In this document: positions 48,023 through 57,363 of the stretch, one piece after another
Position numbering within the stretch: the stretch's first letter is position 1
Layout: every line of letters starts with the position of its first letter
Source of the DNA: Phaeobacter bryozoorum
GTDB taxonomy: Bacteria; Pseudomonadota; Alphaproteobacteria; Rhodobacterales; Rhodobacteraceae
Strand: one strand, 5' to 3'
DNA length: 64,000 bases
Assembly (NCBI RefSeq): GCF_041893525.1
Contig: NZ_CP169070.1
Translations under genes and position numbers: made by a program
The notes under the pieces: generated by a model
Databases searched by the model: none
What the model was told of the DNA's origin: nothing
What the model saw: only the letters and a program-made list of their open reading frames with translations

Positions 48023-49870
48023 TCAGCAATCCGCCGACGCGCAGGGGCTGCCCACCTGCCGCGACCACAGCATCGCATAGGTGCCCCCCAGCGCCAGCAG
48101 CGCGGCATGGCTGCCATCTTCGGTGATGCGGCCCTGATCCATGACGACAATCCGGTCCATCTGCGCAATCGTGGACAGGCGATGCGCAATGGCGATCACC
48201 GTCTTGCCCTGCATCACATCCCGCAATGTCTCCTCGATCTCCGCCTCCACCGCGCTGTCCAGCGCCGAGGTTGCCTCGTCCAGGATCAGGATCGGCGCAT
48301 TCTTCAGCACCACCCGCGCAATCGCAATCCGCTGCCGCTGCCCGCCGGAGAGGGCAACTCCGCGCTCGCCCACATGGGCGTCATAGCCGGTCCGCCCCGC
48401 CTGATCGCGCAGCCCCAGAATGAAATCATGGGCACGGGCGCGTTTGGCGGCCATCACCATCTCCGCCTCGCTGGCGCCGGGATTGCCATATAGGATATTG
48501 GCCCGCACCGAGCGATGAACCAGCGCGGTTGTCTGCGTCACCACGCCAATCTGCGCCCGCAGGCTGTCCTGTGTCACGCTGTCGATCGGCTGGCCGTCGA
48601 TCAGAATGCGCCCCCGGTCCGGGTCATCAAACCGCAACAGCAGCGACACCAGCGTCGACTTGCCCGCGCCGGACGGCCCGGCAATGCCGATCCGCTGCCC
48701 GGCCCCGATTGTCAGATCAAGCCCCGCCACACCCCCGCTGCCATCCTCCGATGCCTTGCCATAGCTGTGATGCAGCCCCTCCACGCGGATCTCCGCCCGC
48801 GTGACCTTCAGGGCCGGCGCCGCCGCTGCATCGACCACCGCATGTGGCGTTGCCAGCGACCGCAGCCCCTCGCAAATGATGCCCATGTTTTCAAACAGGC
48901 GGATCGTCACCCAGAGGATCCAGCCGCTCATGCCGTTCAGCCGGATGGTCAGTGCCGCGACGGCGGCCACCTCTCCAACGCTGACCTGACCCACCGTCCA
49001 CAGCCAGATCGCCGGAGCCACCACGATCAGGATCAACACGCCGTTGATGGCAATGCTGCCAAAGGCCAGCGTGGTCATCATCCGCATGAACCGCTGGTAA
49101 CGCGTCCGCAGCCGCCGCAGCGCCGACAGCGCATAACCCAGCTCCTGCCCGCCCTGCGCAAACAGCTTGACGGTTTCGATATTGCCATAGGCATCGACAA
49201 TCCGCCCCGTCGCCCCGGAGCGCGCATCGGACCATTTCTCCGCCGTCGCCGCGACACGGCGGGCGACATGGCGCACGTAGACGCCGTAAATCAGCACCCA
49301 GATCAGCAGCGGCACCGCCAGCCGCCCGTCGATCTGCGACAGCACCACCACCGCGCCCAGCATATAGGTCACCGCGAACAGCACCGCCTCGAACATCATA
49401 TGCACGCTGTCCTGCACCGCCGGTCCCATCTGCATCACCCGATTGCTGAGCCGCCCGGCGAAATCATGCTGAAAGAAGCCGACCGATTGCCCCAGAAGAT
49501 GCTGATGCGCCTGCCAGCGGACCTGTTCCTGCAGGTTGGAGGACAGGGTCTGCTCCAGCAGCAGATGGTTCAGCCCGACCAGCGTCGGACGCAGCAGCAG
49601 CACACAGACCAGCGCGAGGATCATCTCACCGCCGTGATCGGCCCAGAACGCCGCAGCGCCACTCTCGCTCATCAGATCCACCAGCCGCCCGGCATAGAAG
49701 ATCAGCCCGCTTTCCATCAGCGCGGTCAGCACGCCAGTGACCAGCATCAGCGGCAGCCATCTGCGATAGGGCGCCAGCTGCTGCCACAGATACGGCCAGA
49801 GACCGGCACGCGGCGCCGCCCTCTGCGAGGCCGCAAACGGATCGACAAGGTTTTCAAAAGCCCGGAACAT
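48023..49870 (-). CDS. ABC exporter (fused TMD-ATPase), probable siderophore exporter
   Basis: 615 residues: six-helix ABC transmembrane domain (about 25-330) followed by an ATPase with Walker A GPSGAGKST (about 400), signature LSGGQRQRIAIARV and Walker B ILILDEATSALDS. It is a homodimer-type exporter. The start is preceded by GAGAGGGG. Its convergent position at the end of the petrobactin-type genes suggests export of the siderophore, a job done in Bacillus by an MFS protein (ApeX). The substrate is inferred from location only. Confidence 0.82.
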   Translation of the reverse strand: MFRAFENLVDPFAASQRAAPRAGLWPYLWQQLAPYRRWLPLMLVTGVLTALMESGLIFYAGRLVDLMSESGAAAFWADHGGEMILALVCVLLLRPTLVGLNHLLLEQTLSSNLQEQVRWQAHQHLLGQSVGFFQHDFAGRLSNRVMQMGPAVQDSVHMMFEAVLFAVTYMLGAVVVLSQIDGRLAVPLLIWVLIYGVYVRHVARRVAATAEKWSDARSGATGRIVDAYGNIETVKLFAQGGQELGYALSALRRLRTRYQRFMRMMTTLAFGSIAINGVLILIVVAPAIWLWTVGQVSVGEVAAVAALTIRLNGMSGWILWVTIRLFENMGIICEGLRSLATPHAVVDAAAAPALKVTRAEIRVEGLHHSYGKASEDGSGGVAGLDLTIGAGQRIGIAGPSGAGKSTLVSLLLRFDDPDRGRILIDGQPIDSVTQDSLRAQIGVVTQTTALVHRSVRANILYGNPGASEAEMVMAAKRARAHDFILGLRDQAGRTGYDAHVGERGVALSGGQRQRIAIARVVLKNAPILILDEATSALDSAVEAEIEETLRDVMQGKTVIAIAHRLSTIAQMDRIVVMDQGRITEDGSHAALLALGGTYAMLWSRQVGSPCASADC

Positions 49871-49926
49871 AGCGCCCCTCTCAAGGATGAATTGAAATTC
49901 GCCTGAGATGTGGGTCGCCTGTCTTT

Positions 49927-49983
49927 CGCATCAGCAGGACAGCAGCGTGACGGTCCGTGACCCGCTGCTGTCCTGCTGATGCG
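49927..49983. repeat. 57-bp near-perfect palindrome upstream of the exporter; rest of 49871-50193 gap
   Basis: CGCATCAGCAGGACAGCAGCG (49927-49947) is exactly complementary to 49963-49983, separated by a 15-nt centre that is itself almost symmetric (TGACGG-T-CCGTGA). It lies 57 bp upstream of the exporter start codon. No T run follows on either side. The remaining gap to 50193 contains no recognisable gene. Confidence 0.85.
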
Positions 49984-50193
49984 ACATCTGCCTGCACCGT
50001 AGCCGGGCCGTTCTACTGCCGCCGGATGGGTTTGTCAGCCGGATAATCCACCATGCGCCAAGTCCTGCAATCTGGCTTGCGCCCCATTTTGCGGCCCGCC
50101 GCGCACCATGGCTGGCAGCGGCGAATTCACCTTGCGCTGCGCCCCGGAATCTCTATCCTGCAAAGCTGACAGAAAAACTAAGGATTAAGCCCA

Positions 50194-50493
50194 ATGATTA
50201 CGGATACAGGCCATTTCGACACCCCCAACGCCTCCAAATACCTGCAACAGCTGTGCAAGCATTTTGCCCATAAGGTCGCCGTCACCCATGACGACAGCCG
50301 GGGCACCGTGGCTCTGGGCATGGGACCTGCAACGCTGACCGCCAGCGCCGACCGGCTCTTGGCCGAGGTCACCGCCCCCACTGCCGAAGAGCTGGATCAC
50401 GCCCGCCAGATCATCGACAATCACCTGAAACGCTTTGCCTTTCGAGAAGAATTTGAGGCGATGACCTGGGCCTCCGCAACGGCTCCTGCCTGA
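50194..50493 (+). CDS. DUF2218-domain protein
   Basis: 99-residue soluble protein matching the DUF2218 family over its whole length (N-terminal YLQQLCKHFAHK, C-terminal FDxx-type segment HLKRFAFREEF). Family members are often encoded beside iron-siderophore transport genes, as here, but have no established biochemical role. AAGGA precedes the ATG. The stop codon lies inside a palindromic repeat shared with the end of the convergent Fic gene. Confidence 0.8.
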   Translation: MITDTGHFDTPNASKYLQQLCKHFAHKVAVTHDDSRGTVALGMGPATLTASADRLLAEVTAPTAEELDHARQIIDNHLKRFAFREEFEAMTWASATAPA

Positions 50494-50529
50494 CCGGAGG
50501 TCAGACACACAACCTGACCAGAGGTCAGA
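50489..50529. repeat. Tandem palindromes at the convergent stops of DUF2218 and Fic genes
   Basis: CCTGACCRGAGGTCAGA occurs twice, at 50489-50505 and 50513-50529, 24 bp apart with one base difference. Each contains the palindrome TGACC-N3-GGTCA. The TGA stop of the DUF2218 gene lies in the first copy and the stop of the Fic gene in the second. It may act as a two-way terminator or a protein site. Confidence 0.7.
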
Positions 50530-51610
50530 ACCGGATCGCATAGGCGGTGGAGCGCCCGCCCGCGTCCATCCGCGTGACCACACCGGCCTCCTCCATCGCG
50601 CGCAGATCCCGCGTCGCGGTAGCCGGAGAGGTCTTGGTGATCTTGCGGTAGGATTTGGCGCTCAGCCCCACCGCCAGCCGCTCCGGCCCCTGCTCAAACA
50701 GCAGACGCAGCGCATGGCTCTGGCGATCATTCAACACCGGTCCGTAGCGCAGAAAGAACTGGTTGCGGCGCAGGATGAACCCCGCCTCATCGCGGGCCGA
50801 AGCCGCCGCCCGCGTCAGCGTGCGCAGAAACCAGAGCACGAATTCGGTGGCCTCAATCATGCCAGTCGTGCCCTCTTTGCGCCCTGCCTGCAGGGCGGCA
50901 TAATAGGCTTTCTTGTCCCGCTCCACCTGTCGCGACAGCGAGAACGGCAACGCGCGGTTGCGGGCAAACACATGTTCGATCAGGGCGCGGCCAATGCGGC
51001 CATTGCCATCTGACAGCGGGTGAATGGATTCAAACCACAGATGCGCCAGCGCGGCCTTCACCGCAACTGGCATTCCCTGATCGGCATTCACCCAGTCGAG
51101 AAACTGCGCCATCTCCGCCTCCAGCCGATCCGGCGGCGGCGCCTTATAGAGCACATCCCCCGGACCCGCCGTCGCGGAGCGCACGATCTCCATCTCAAAG
51201 CGCCGCCAGCGGCCGAGGTCCTCCACCTCCATGCCGGTGAACAGCAACCGGTGCCAGGTCAGGATCTGCGCGCTGTCCAGCGGCTGATCGGCCCGGCGCG
51301 CCGCCAGCATCAGCTGCGCCACCGCATCCGAGCGCCGTGAGATCGCCGCCCTGTCGCGATGGCGCAGCGAAGCCACAACCGAGGCTTCGATCTCGCTGGC
51401 ATCCAGTGCCACGCCTTCGATTCCAAAGGAGGCCATCGCCTCCTGCACGATCTGGCGCAGCAGCATCTCCTCGCGCTCCTGCGGGGTCAGCCCGTGGACA
51501 AGCCCCGTCACCTCGCCCACCGCCTCGGCGGCGCGGGCCAGTTCGGGTTCGATATGTGCCGGATCATAGCCAAAGCGCGGCCAGGATGGAGACTGCCAGA
51601 TATGCGGCAT
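50525..51610 (-). CDS. Fic-domain AMP transferase with DUF4172 N-terminus and C-terminal wHTH
   Basis: 361 residues. An N-terminal DUF4172 segment (IWQSPSWPRFGYD) leads to an inhibitory helix with S-xxx-E-G at Ser61, Glu65 and Gly66, typical of class II Fic proteins whose activity is self-blocked. The catalytic motif HPLSDGNGRIGR starts at His196 and is complete. A C-terminal helix-turn-helix-like part (about 290-361) resembles those of Fic regulators. It would attach AMP to a target protein; target unknown. No antitoxin gene is adjacent, as expected for this class. Confidence 0.85.
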   Translation of the reverse strand: MPHIWQSPSWPRFGYDPAHIEPELARAAEAVGEVTGLVHGLTPQEREEMLLRQIVQEAMASFGIEGVALDASEIEASVVASLRHRDRAAISRRSDAVAQLMLAARRADQPLDSAQILTWHRLLFTGMEVEDLGRWRRFEMEIVRSATAGPGDVLYKAPPPDRLEAEMAQFLDWVNADQGMPVAVKAALAHLWFESIHPLSDGNGRIGRALIEHVFARNRALPFSLSRQVERDKKAYYAALQAGRKEGTTGMIEATEFVLWFLRTLTRAAASARDEAGFILRRNQFFLRYGPVLNDRQSHALRLLFEQGPERLAVGLSAKSYRKITKTSPATATRDLRAMEEAGVVTRMDAGGRSTAYAIRF

Positions 51611-52071
51611 GATGTGATAAGCGCCCTTAATCGGATCAAAATTTGGCTTATTATGATCTGAATAGCGGCGCTAATCAAGTCACCGCCCGCCCTCTGGCTG
51701 ACACGGGTCAAATGGCGCCGCCGACGACCGTGGCCTTACCCCCCGGCAAGCGATGCCACGGCCCCGGCAGCAGCGAGGATCGCTCAATTCGGCCTCACCC
51801 TGCGCCTCCCCCGGCCAATACGACATGCGGTAATGCGACGTTCGGCCAGGCCCATCAGGCTTTGCTGTCTTCGCCGCCCCGCATCGGCCTCACACCGGAT
51901 CCGCGGCGGTCAAAAACACTCAGATGCCCCGCACTCACAACAGGCCACCAGCGCCGGACCACAGCCATGCCCAACATATCCGAGGAGAGACATGGCCGTA
52001 TCCCCGGCGCCTCGGCCACGCTAGCAATGCGGCACCGCAGGTGTTATCCCTTAACATTAGGGGGTATCGTC
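51611..52071. promoter_or_regulatory. Intergenic region between Fic and LuxR genes
   Basis: A 461-bp stretch without a convincing gene. Near the Fic start it is AT-rich, and TGATAAGCGCC (51615-51625) pairs with GGCGCTAATCA (51667-51677) with one mismatch, a candidate Fic operator. The segment at 51700-52040 shows only spurious short frames. GGGGG at 52060-52064 is the ribosome site for the LuxR gene. Confidence 0.4.
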
Positions 52072-52863
52072 GTGGATTGGACTGATATCGACAGTCTGGA
52101 ACGCTGCACCAGCATCGCCGAGCTTTGGGCGCAGAGCTTGCAGGTCTTTGCTGCGATGGGATTTGACTACGCCATCTACCTGACCGTGGACGGCGACCGC
52201 AGTCATCCACATATCCAGACCAACCTGCCCGATATCTACCAGCAACTGCCCAGCCATCGGGATCCGTTTCTGGATCACTGCTGCAACAGCTACGAACCAC
52301 AGTTCACCGGGGCGGAGTTTCTGGCCGATCACCCCTATCTGGCCGCTGCGGAAACCGCCTTCATCCGCGACGCCTCGGTCATGAGCGGGTTTCGCGCCGG
52401 CATTGCCATCCCGGTTCGGCTGCAAGGTTCCGACCGGTTCGGCGGTTTCAACATCGGCACCAGTCTGACCCGGGCCGATTTTCTCGCCCATGTCGCGGGC
52501 AAGACCGACAGCCTGCGCTTTCTCTGCATGTTCATCCATCGCCGCATGGAGGAGCTGCGACAGCCCGCGGCGGCGGCCCCGGAACAGCCCCCCGCCGACG
52601 CCCCGGCAGAGGCCGCGTTCAACCGGTCCCTGATCGCCCCGCAATCGGAGGCGCTGACCCGGCTCAGCCCGCGCGAACGCGAGGTGCTCTATCTGTTCAG
52701 CCAGGGGCTGACCACCAAGGAATGCGCGGCAATCTGCAAGATTTCGCCCCATACGGTCTCGGAATACGCCAATTCGATCTACCGCAAACTGAACGTCCGC
52801 AACCGGGTCGAGGCGATCGGCGTGCTTGCCAGGATCCGGCCCTCCGCGAGGCCCGGCCGCTAG
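52072..52863 (+). CDS. LuxR-family regulator with autoinducer-binding-type domain (LuxR solo)
   Basis: 264 residues from the GTG at 52072, chosen because GGGGG lies 7 nt upstream; an in-frame ATG at 52028 has no such site. Residues about 10-165 match the autoinducer-binding domain, retaining the DP pair (RDPFLDHC), although the usual Trp/Tyr of the acyl-HSL pocket seem replaced. A GerE-type HTH follows at about 190-255 (LSPREREVLYLFSQGLTTKECA). No LuxI synthase is present in the window, so it is a solo by context. The ligand may not be an acyl-homoserine lactone. Confidence 0.8.
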   Translation: MDWTDIDSLERCTSIAELWAQSLQVFAAMGFDYAIYLTVDGDRSHPHIQTNLPDIYQQLPSHRDPFLDHCCNSYEPQFTGAEFLADHPYLAAAETAFIRDASVMSGFRAGIAIPVRLQGSDRFGGFNIGTSLTRADFLAHVAGKTDSLRFLCMFIHRRMEELRQPAAAAPEQPPADAPAEAAFNRSLIAPQSEALTRLSPREREVLYLFSQGLTTKECAAICKISPHTVSEYANSIYRKLNVRNRVEAIGVLARIRPSARPGR

Positions 52864-52996
52864 GGTCAAAAGCCGCCCCTGCCCCCTGTCCGGCGTTCTT
52901 CCCTGCTGGAAAGGACAGCCAGACCGCCCGCAGATCTGTCCATCAGCGCAGCCCGCTGCTAAAGGCCAGATAGGGAATTTCAGGATCGGGCGCGTG

Positions 52997-54199
52997 ATGG
53001 TGGACGATAAATACCTGCTGGCATTGTCGGCCTTTCACCTCGGCATGGCGCTGTTCTGCACCAATCAGCTGCTGCTGCACCAACGCCATCAGCGCATCTA
53101 TGTGCCGCTGGCGCTGTTCTTCATCACTCAATCCGTTACCGAAATGCTCGGCATCCTTGATCTGGTGGTCACCGATGACGCCTATGATTATCTTGTCGCG
53201 CGCTTCAACAGCCTGCATGTGCCCGCCGTGTTTGCCCAGCCGCTGCTGCTCTGGCTCTACGTGCGTGGTCTCACCTCCGAGGATGACGGCCCCCCGGTCA
53301 CACAAAGGTTCTGGCACGCGGTGCCCATCCTGCTGGCGATCAGCATGGTGGTGTTGTTCTGGACCATCCCGAAATCCCTGTTCGCCCAGAATGATTTGGA
53401 GTTCGCCGACCTCAGCCAGTATATTCAGGCGATCCTGATCTACTTCCAGCTGGTCGAAGTGCTGTTTTACTGCCAGGTCGCCATCTACCTGGTGCTGATC
53501 ATGCGGATGCTGTCGCGATATCGCACGCGCCTGAAGGATCTGTTTGCCACCACCGAGGACCGCGAGCTGACCTGGGTCTGGTGGATCACCACCACGGTCT
53601 CCGCCTATCTCCTGCTCAGTGTCGCCGAGATTCTGGCCGACCTCTTTGGTCTTGAGCTGTTCATCCTGTTCAGCGAAGCCTCCGACCTGACCAATGGCCT
53701 GTCCAGCCTCGCCATCACCTGGGTGATCGGCGTCTGGGGCGTGCGCCAGCAGCCGGGGCTGATGCCGAAACCGCGCGGCGACACGCAGCCGCCCGCCGAG
53801 CGGGAACTGGCCACCGCAAAATACGAACGCTCCGCGCTCACCGACGATCACGCGGCCCGTATCGCGGCCAAGATCGAACGCGCCATGACCAAGGATATGC
53901 TCTACCGCGATCCCAACCTGTCGCTCTGGGATCTGGCCAAACATATCAGCGTCACCTCCAACTACGTCTCGCAGACGCTGAATATGACGCTTCAGTCGAA
54001 TTTCTTTGACTACGTCAACAAATGGCGCATTCAGGATGCGGTGAAACAGCTGCATGACAGCGATGAGACCATTTTGGTGATCGCCCATGATGTCGGGTTC
54101 AATTCGCGTTCGTCCTTTTACAACGCCTTCAAGCGCGAGATGAACACCACCCCCTCTGCGCTGCGTGCCGCCCGCGGCAGCGCCGCCCCATCGACCTGA
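52997..54199 (+). CDS. Membrane-anchored AraC-family regulator
   Basis: 400 residues: about seven hydrophobic helices (about 5-240) followed by a cytoplasmic AraC DNA-binding domain (about 295-390; LSLWDLAKHISVTSNYVSQTLN and ILVIAHDVGFNSRSSFYNAFK). The ATG at 52997 is chosen because it immediately opens the first helix; the ribosome site is weak. Such proteins sense a membrane or periplasmic signal and bind DNA directly. It lies 133 bp after the LuxR gene on the same strand. Confidence 0.82.
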   Translation: MVDDKYLLALSAFHLGMALFCTNQLLLHQRHQRIYVPLALFFITQSVTEMLGILDLVVTDDAYDYLVARFNSLHVPAVFAQPLLLWLYVRGLTSEDDGPPVTQRFWHAVPILLAISMVVLFWTIPKSLFAQNDLEFADLSQYIQAILIYFQLVEVLFYCQVAIYLVLIMRMLSRYRTRLKDLFATTEDRELTWVWWITTTVSAYLLLSVAEILADLFGLELFILFSEASDLTNGLSSLAITWVIGVWGVRQQPGLMPKPRGDTQPPAERELATAKYERSALTDDHAARIAAKIERAMTKDMLYRDPNLSLWDLAKHISVTSNYVSQTLNMTLQSNFFDYVNKWRIQDAVKQLHDSDETILVIAHDVGFNSRSSFYNAFKREMNTTPSALRAARGSAAPST

Positions 54200-54246
54200 C
54201 GCCGACGACGGGGCAGCAGCTGGCCGGTGGCCTGCCGCTGCCGCTC

Positions 54247-57200
54247 TCAGCCACCCGTCGCCCGCTGACCCCGCCAGACGCGCCCGCGCGCGCCCAGCAC
54301 CAGCATCGCCGGGGTCACCAGCAGCGTCAGCAGCGTTGCCGCCACCAGCCCGCCCGCGATGGTTGTCGACAGCTCGGTCCACCACTGGCTGGACGGCGCG
54401 CCAAACACCATGCTGCCCGCAAGCAGATCCAGCTTCATCCCCAGGACCATCGGCATCAGCCCCAGCACCGTTGTCAGCGCCGTCAGCACCACCGGCCGCA
54501 GCCGCAGCGCCCCTGCGCGCAGCGCCGCCTCATGAGGCGACTGCCCGGCCTGCCGCTGCGCATTATAGGTGTCGATCAGCACGATATTGGTGTTGACCAC
54601 GATGCCCGCCAGCGCAATCAACCCGATGCCGCCCATCACCACACCAAACGGCCGCCCCGCCAGCAGCAGCCCAAGGAGCACCCCCGCGATGGAAAAGACA
54701 ATCGCCGACATCACCACCGCCGCCTGATAGAAACTGTTGAACTGCGCGATCAGGATCACCGCCATCAGCACAACCGCCGTCACAAAGGCAAGGATCAGGA
54801 ACCGCATCGCCGCATCCTGCTCCTCTGCCTCGCCCCGGAACTGCCAGCTTACGCCGTCTGGCAGATCGGCCCGGTCCAGCGCCTGACGCAGCCGCGCGAT
54901 CTGCGCATCGGCCAGCAGCCCCGGCGCCACATTGGCCGAGAGCGTCAGCACCCGCGACTGGTCCCGCCGCTCGATCGCGCCGGAGCGCGGCACCGGTGCA
55001 AAGCGAGTGAAATTGGCAATCGGCACCAGCCCCGCGCTGGTCGGAACCTGAAGCTGCCGCAAACGGTCAAAGCTGCGGTCCGCCGCCGGAAAACGCACCC
55101 GCACATCCACCAACTCCGCCACGTCATCGGGCCGGAATGTGGTCACGGTCACACCATGGGTCAGCAATTGCACCGCCTGCCCCACAAGGTTGAGATCCGC
55201 GCCATAGCGCGCGGCCTCGGCGCGGTCGATCTCGATGCGCCATTCCACCCCCGGCAGGGCGCGGCTGTCGGCAACATCGGTGAACCCGCCAATCCCGCCC
55301 ATGATCTCGCGGATCCGGGCCACCGCCGCCTCGGCCGCCGAGGGGTCCCGGGCGGTGACATGCAGATCCAGCGGCTTGGCCCCGCTTGGCCCGTCATCCT
55401 CGGTTTCCACCCGCACCTCGACCCCGGGCAGAGCCGCCACCTCGGCACGGATCCCGGCGCCAATCTCCGCTGCGGGCGGGCGCTGGTCCCAGGGATCCAG
55501 CTCCAGCTGAATGGTGCCGATAAGGTCCAGATCATCGCCCCCGCCCATCGAGGCCACCGCATAGACGCTGGCAATCCCATCGCGGCGCAGCAGCTGATCC
55601 TCCACCACCCGCACCAGCGCATCGCGTTCATGGATCGAAAAATTGTCCCGTGCGCGCAGCTGAACCTGCATGAATTCAGGCTCTATCTTGGGGAAAAAGC
55701 TCAGCCCCGCGCCGAATGTCCCATATAGGCCAAAGGTCGCGATCAACAGCGCAAGGCTCAGCAGAACGGTGGTGCCCGGAAACAGCAGTGCGCGCGCCAG
55801 CATCCGCGCATATAGCCCCGCCGTCCCACGGCCAAGGCGCGGATCACCATATTCCGCCGCATACAACGCCCGTTTCGCCGCCGCCGTCTGCGGCGACCGC
55901 CGCGCGATCACGCCCCCCAGAACCGGGATGAACACCAGCGCCATCAGCAGCGATGCCGCCAAAGTCACGATGACGGTGATCGGCAGGAATTTCATGAACT
56001 CACCGGTGGTGCCGGTCCAGAACAGCAGCGGCACAAACACGCTCAGCGTGGTCGCGGTCGAGGAGATCAGCGGCCCCGCCATCCGCCCCGCCGCCGCGCG
56101 ATAGGCCTGCGCCGGGGTCGCGCCCTCCTGCAAATGGCGATCCGCCAGTTCAGTGGTGACAATGGCGCCGTCCACCAGCATTCCGACCACCAGGATCAGC
56201 GAGAACAGCACAACGATGTTCATCGTGATCCCCATCGCCCAGAGCAGCGCCACACCAGCCAGGAACGCCCCCGGTATCGACAGGCCAACCAGCAGCGCCG
56301 CGCGCAGCCCCAGCGCATAGATCACCACCAGCATCACCAGCACGATGGCCGCCACCACATTGGCCTCCAGATCGCCCAGCATGGTCTCCACCTCGCGGCT
56401 CTCATCCAGCAGATAGTCGATCTTGACGCTCTGCGGCCACTCCTGCCGCGCCGCTGCAATCACCGCCTTTGCCGCAGCCACCGTCTCGATGATATTGGCG
56501 CCGCTGCGTTTGGTGATATCCAGCGTCAGCGCCGGCTGGCCGTTGATCCGGGCAAAGCTGCGCGGATCCTCGAACCGCCGCCGCACCACCGCGATATCGC
56601 CAAGGGTCACCACCGCACCGCCCTGAACCTTCACCGGCATCTGCATCAGATCCTGCGCCCCATCGACCAGCCCCGGCACCTTCAGCACAAACCGCCCGGC
56701 GGCCCCGTCGATGGTCCCGGCGGCAATCATCGCATTGTTGCGGTTGATCTGTCCCACCAGCGCCTCGAAGGACAGCCCATAGGTGGCAAAGGCAACCGGG
56801 TCGATCAGCACCTCCAGCAGATCCGAACGACCGCCGCCGATATCCACCTCCAAAATGCCCGAAACCGCCTCCAGCCGTGCCTTCAGCTCGCGCGCCATCC
56901 GGTTCAGGCTGCGCTCCGGCACCGGCCCGGACAGCACCGTGGTCAGCACCGGAAACAACGCCGTGTTGATCTCGATCACAACCGGTTCGGTGGCGGCCTC
57001 CGGCAGGTCCGGGCGGGCCTGATCCACCGCCACCCGCACCCGGTCCAGCGCCTCTGCCACGTCGGCGCCCGCCTCGAATTCCAGCGTCACGCTGGCATAG
57101 CCCTCATAGGCGTGACCTTTCATCTCCTTGAGATCCGCCAGCCCGCTCAGCGCGGTTTCCAGCGGCTTGACCAGCAGCCGCTCACTGTCACCCGGCGATA

Positions 57201-57363
57201 TCCCCGACAGGCTGGTGCTGACATAGACAAATGGGATCGGAATGTCGGGATTGCTCTCCTTGGGGATGCTGACATAGGCATAGGCCCCGGCGCAGAGCAG
57301 CGCCGCAAAGATCAGGATCACCGCGCGGCTGCGGGAAAAGATCACCGCCAATATGCCGTTCAC
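54247..57363 (-). CDS. RND efflux pump inner-membrane subunit
   Basis: 1,038 residues, full length for the AcrB-like HAE/HME superfamily: helix 1 (about 10-30), a first porter loop, helices 2-6 (about 330-470), a second porter loop and helices 8-12 (about 850-1010). In TM4 the segment is GMLVDGAIVTTE: the first proton-relay Asp is kept, the second is Gly. PKESNPDIPIPF at the N-terminus matches heavy-metal/multidrug RND relatives. The start overlaps the adaptor stop (ATGA). It works with the adaptor encoded just upstream and an outer-membrane channel not present here. Confidence 0.9.
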   Translation of the reverse strand: MNGILAVIFSRSRAVILIFAALLCAGAYAYVSIPKESNPDIPIPFVYVSTSLSGISPGDSERLLVKPLETALSGLADLKEMKGHAYEGYASVTLEFEAGADVAEALDRVRVAVDQARPDLPEAATEPVVIEINTALFPVLTTVLSGPVPERSLNRMARELKARLEAVSGILEVDIGGGRSDLLEVLIDPVAFATYGLSFEALVGQINRNNAMIAAGTIDGAAGRFVLKVPGLVDGAQDLMQMPVKVQGGAVVTLGDIAVVRRRFEDPRSFARINGQPALTLDITKRSGANIIETVAAAKAVIAAARQEWPQSVKIDYLLDESREVETMLGDLEANVVAAIVLVMLVVIYALGLRAALLVGLSIPGAFLAGVALLWAMGITMNIVVLFSLILVVGMLVDGAIVTTELADRHLQEGATPAQAYRAAAGRMAGPLISSTATTLSVFVPLLFWTGTTGEFMKFLPITVIVTLAASLLMALVFIPVLGGVIARRSPQTAAAKRALYAAEYGDPRLGRGTAGLYARMLARALLFPGTTVLLSLALLIATFGLYGTFGAGLSFFPKIEPEFMQVQLRARDNFSIHERDALVRVVEDQLLRRDGIASVYAVASMGGGDDLDLIGTIQLELDPWDQRPPAAEIGAGIRAEVAALPGVEVRVETEDDGPSGAKPLDLHVTARDPSAAEAAVARIREIMGGIGGFTDVADSRALPGVEWRIEIDRAEAARYGADLNLVGQAVQLLTHGVTVTTFRPDDVAELVDVRVRFPAADRSFDRLRQLQVPTSAGLVPIANFTRFAPVPRSGAIERRDQSRVLTLSANVAPGLLADAQIARLRQALDRADLPDGVSWQFRGEAEEQDAAMRFLILAFVTAVVLMAVILIAQFNSFYQAAVVMSAIVFSIAGVLLGLLLAGRPFGVVMGGIGLIALAGIVVNTNIVLIDTYNAQRQAGQSPHEAALRAGALRLRPVVLTALTTVLGLMPMVLGMKLDLLAGSMVFGAPSSQWWTELSTTIAGGLVAATLLTLLVTPAMLVLGARGRVWRGQRATGG

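Noticed and set aside
51643..52071. N-terminal extension of the LuxR protein from 51643
   Set aside because: The extra 143 codons show no domain, and a strong ribosome site marks the GTG at 52072.
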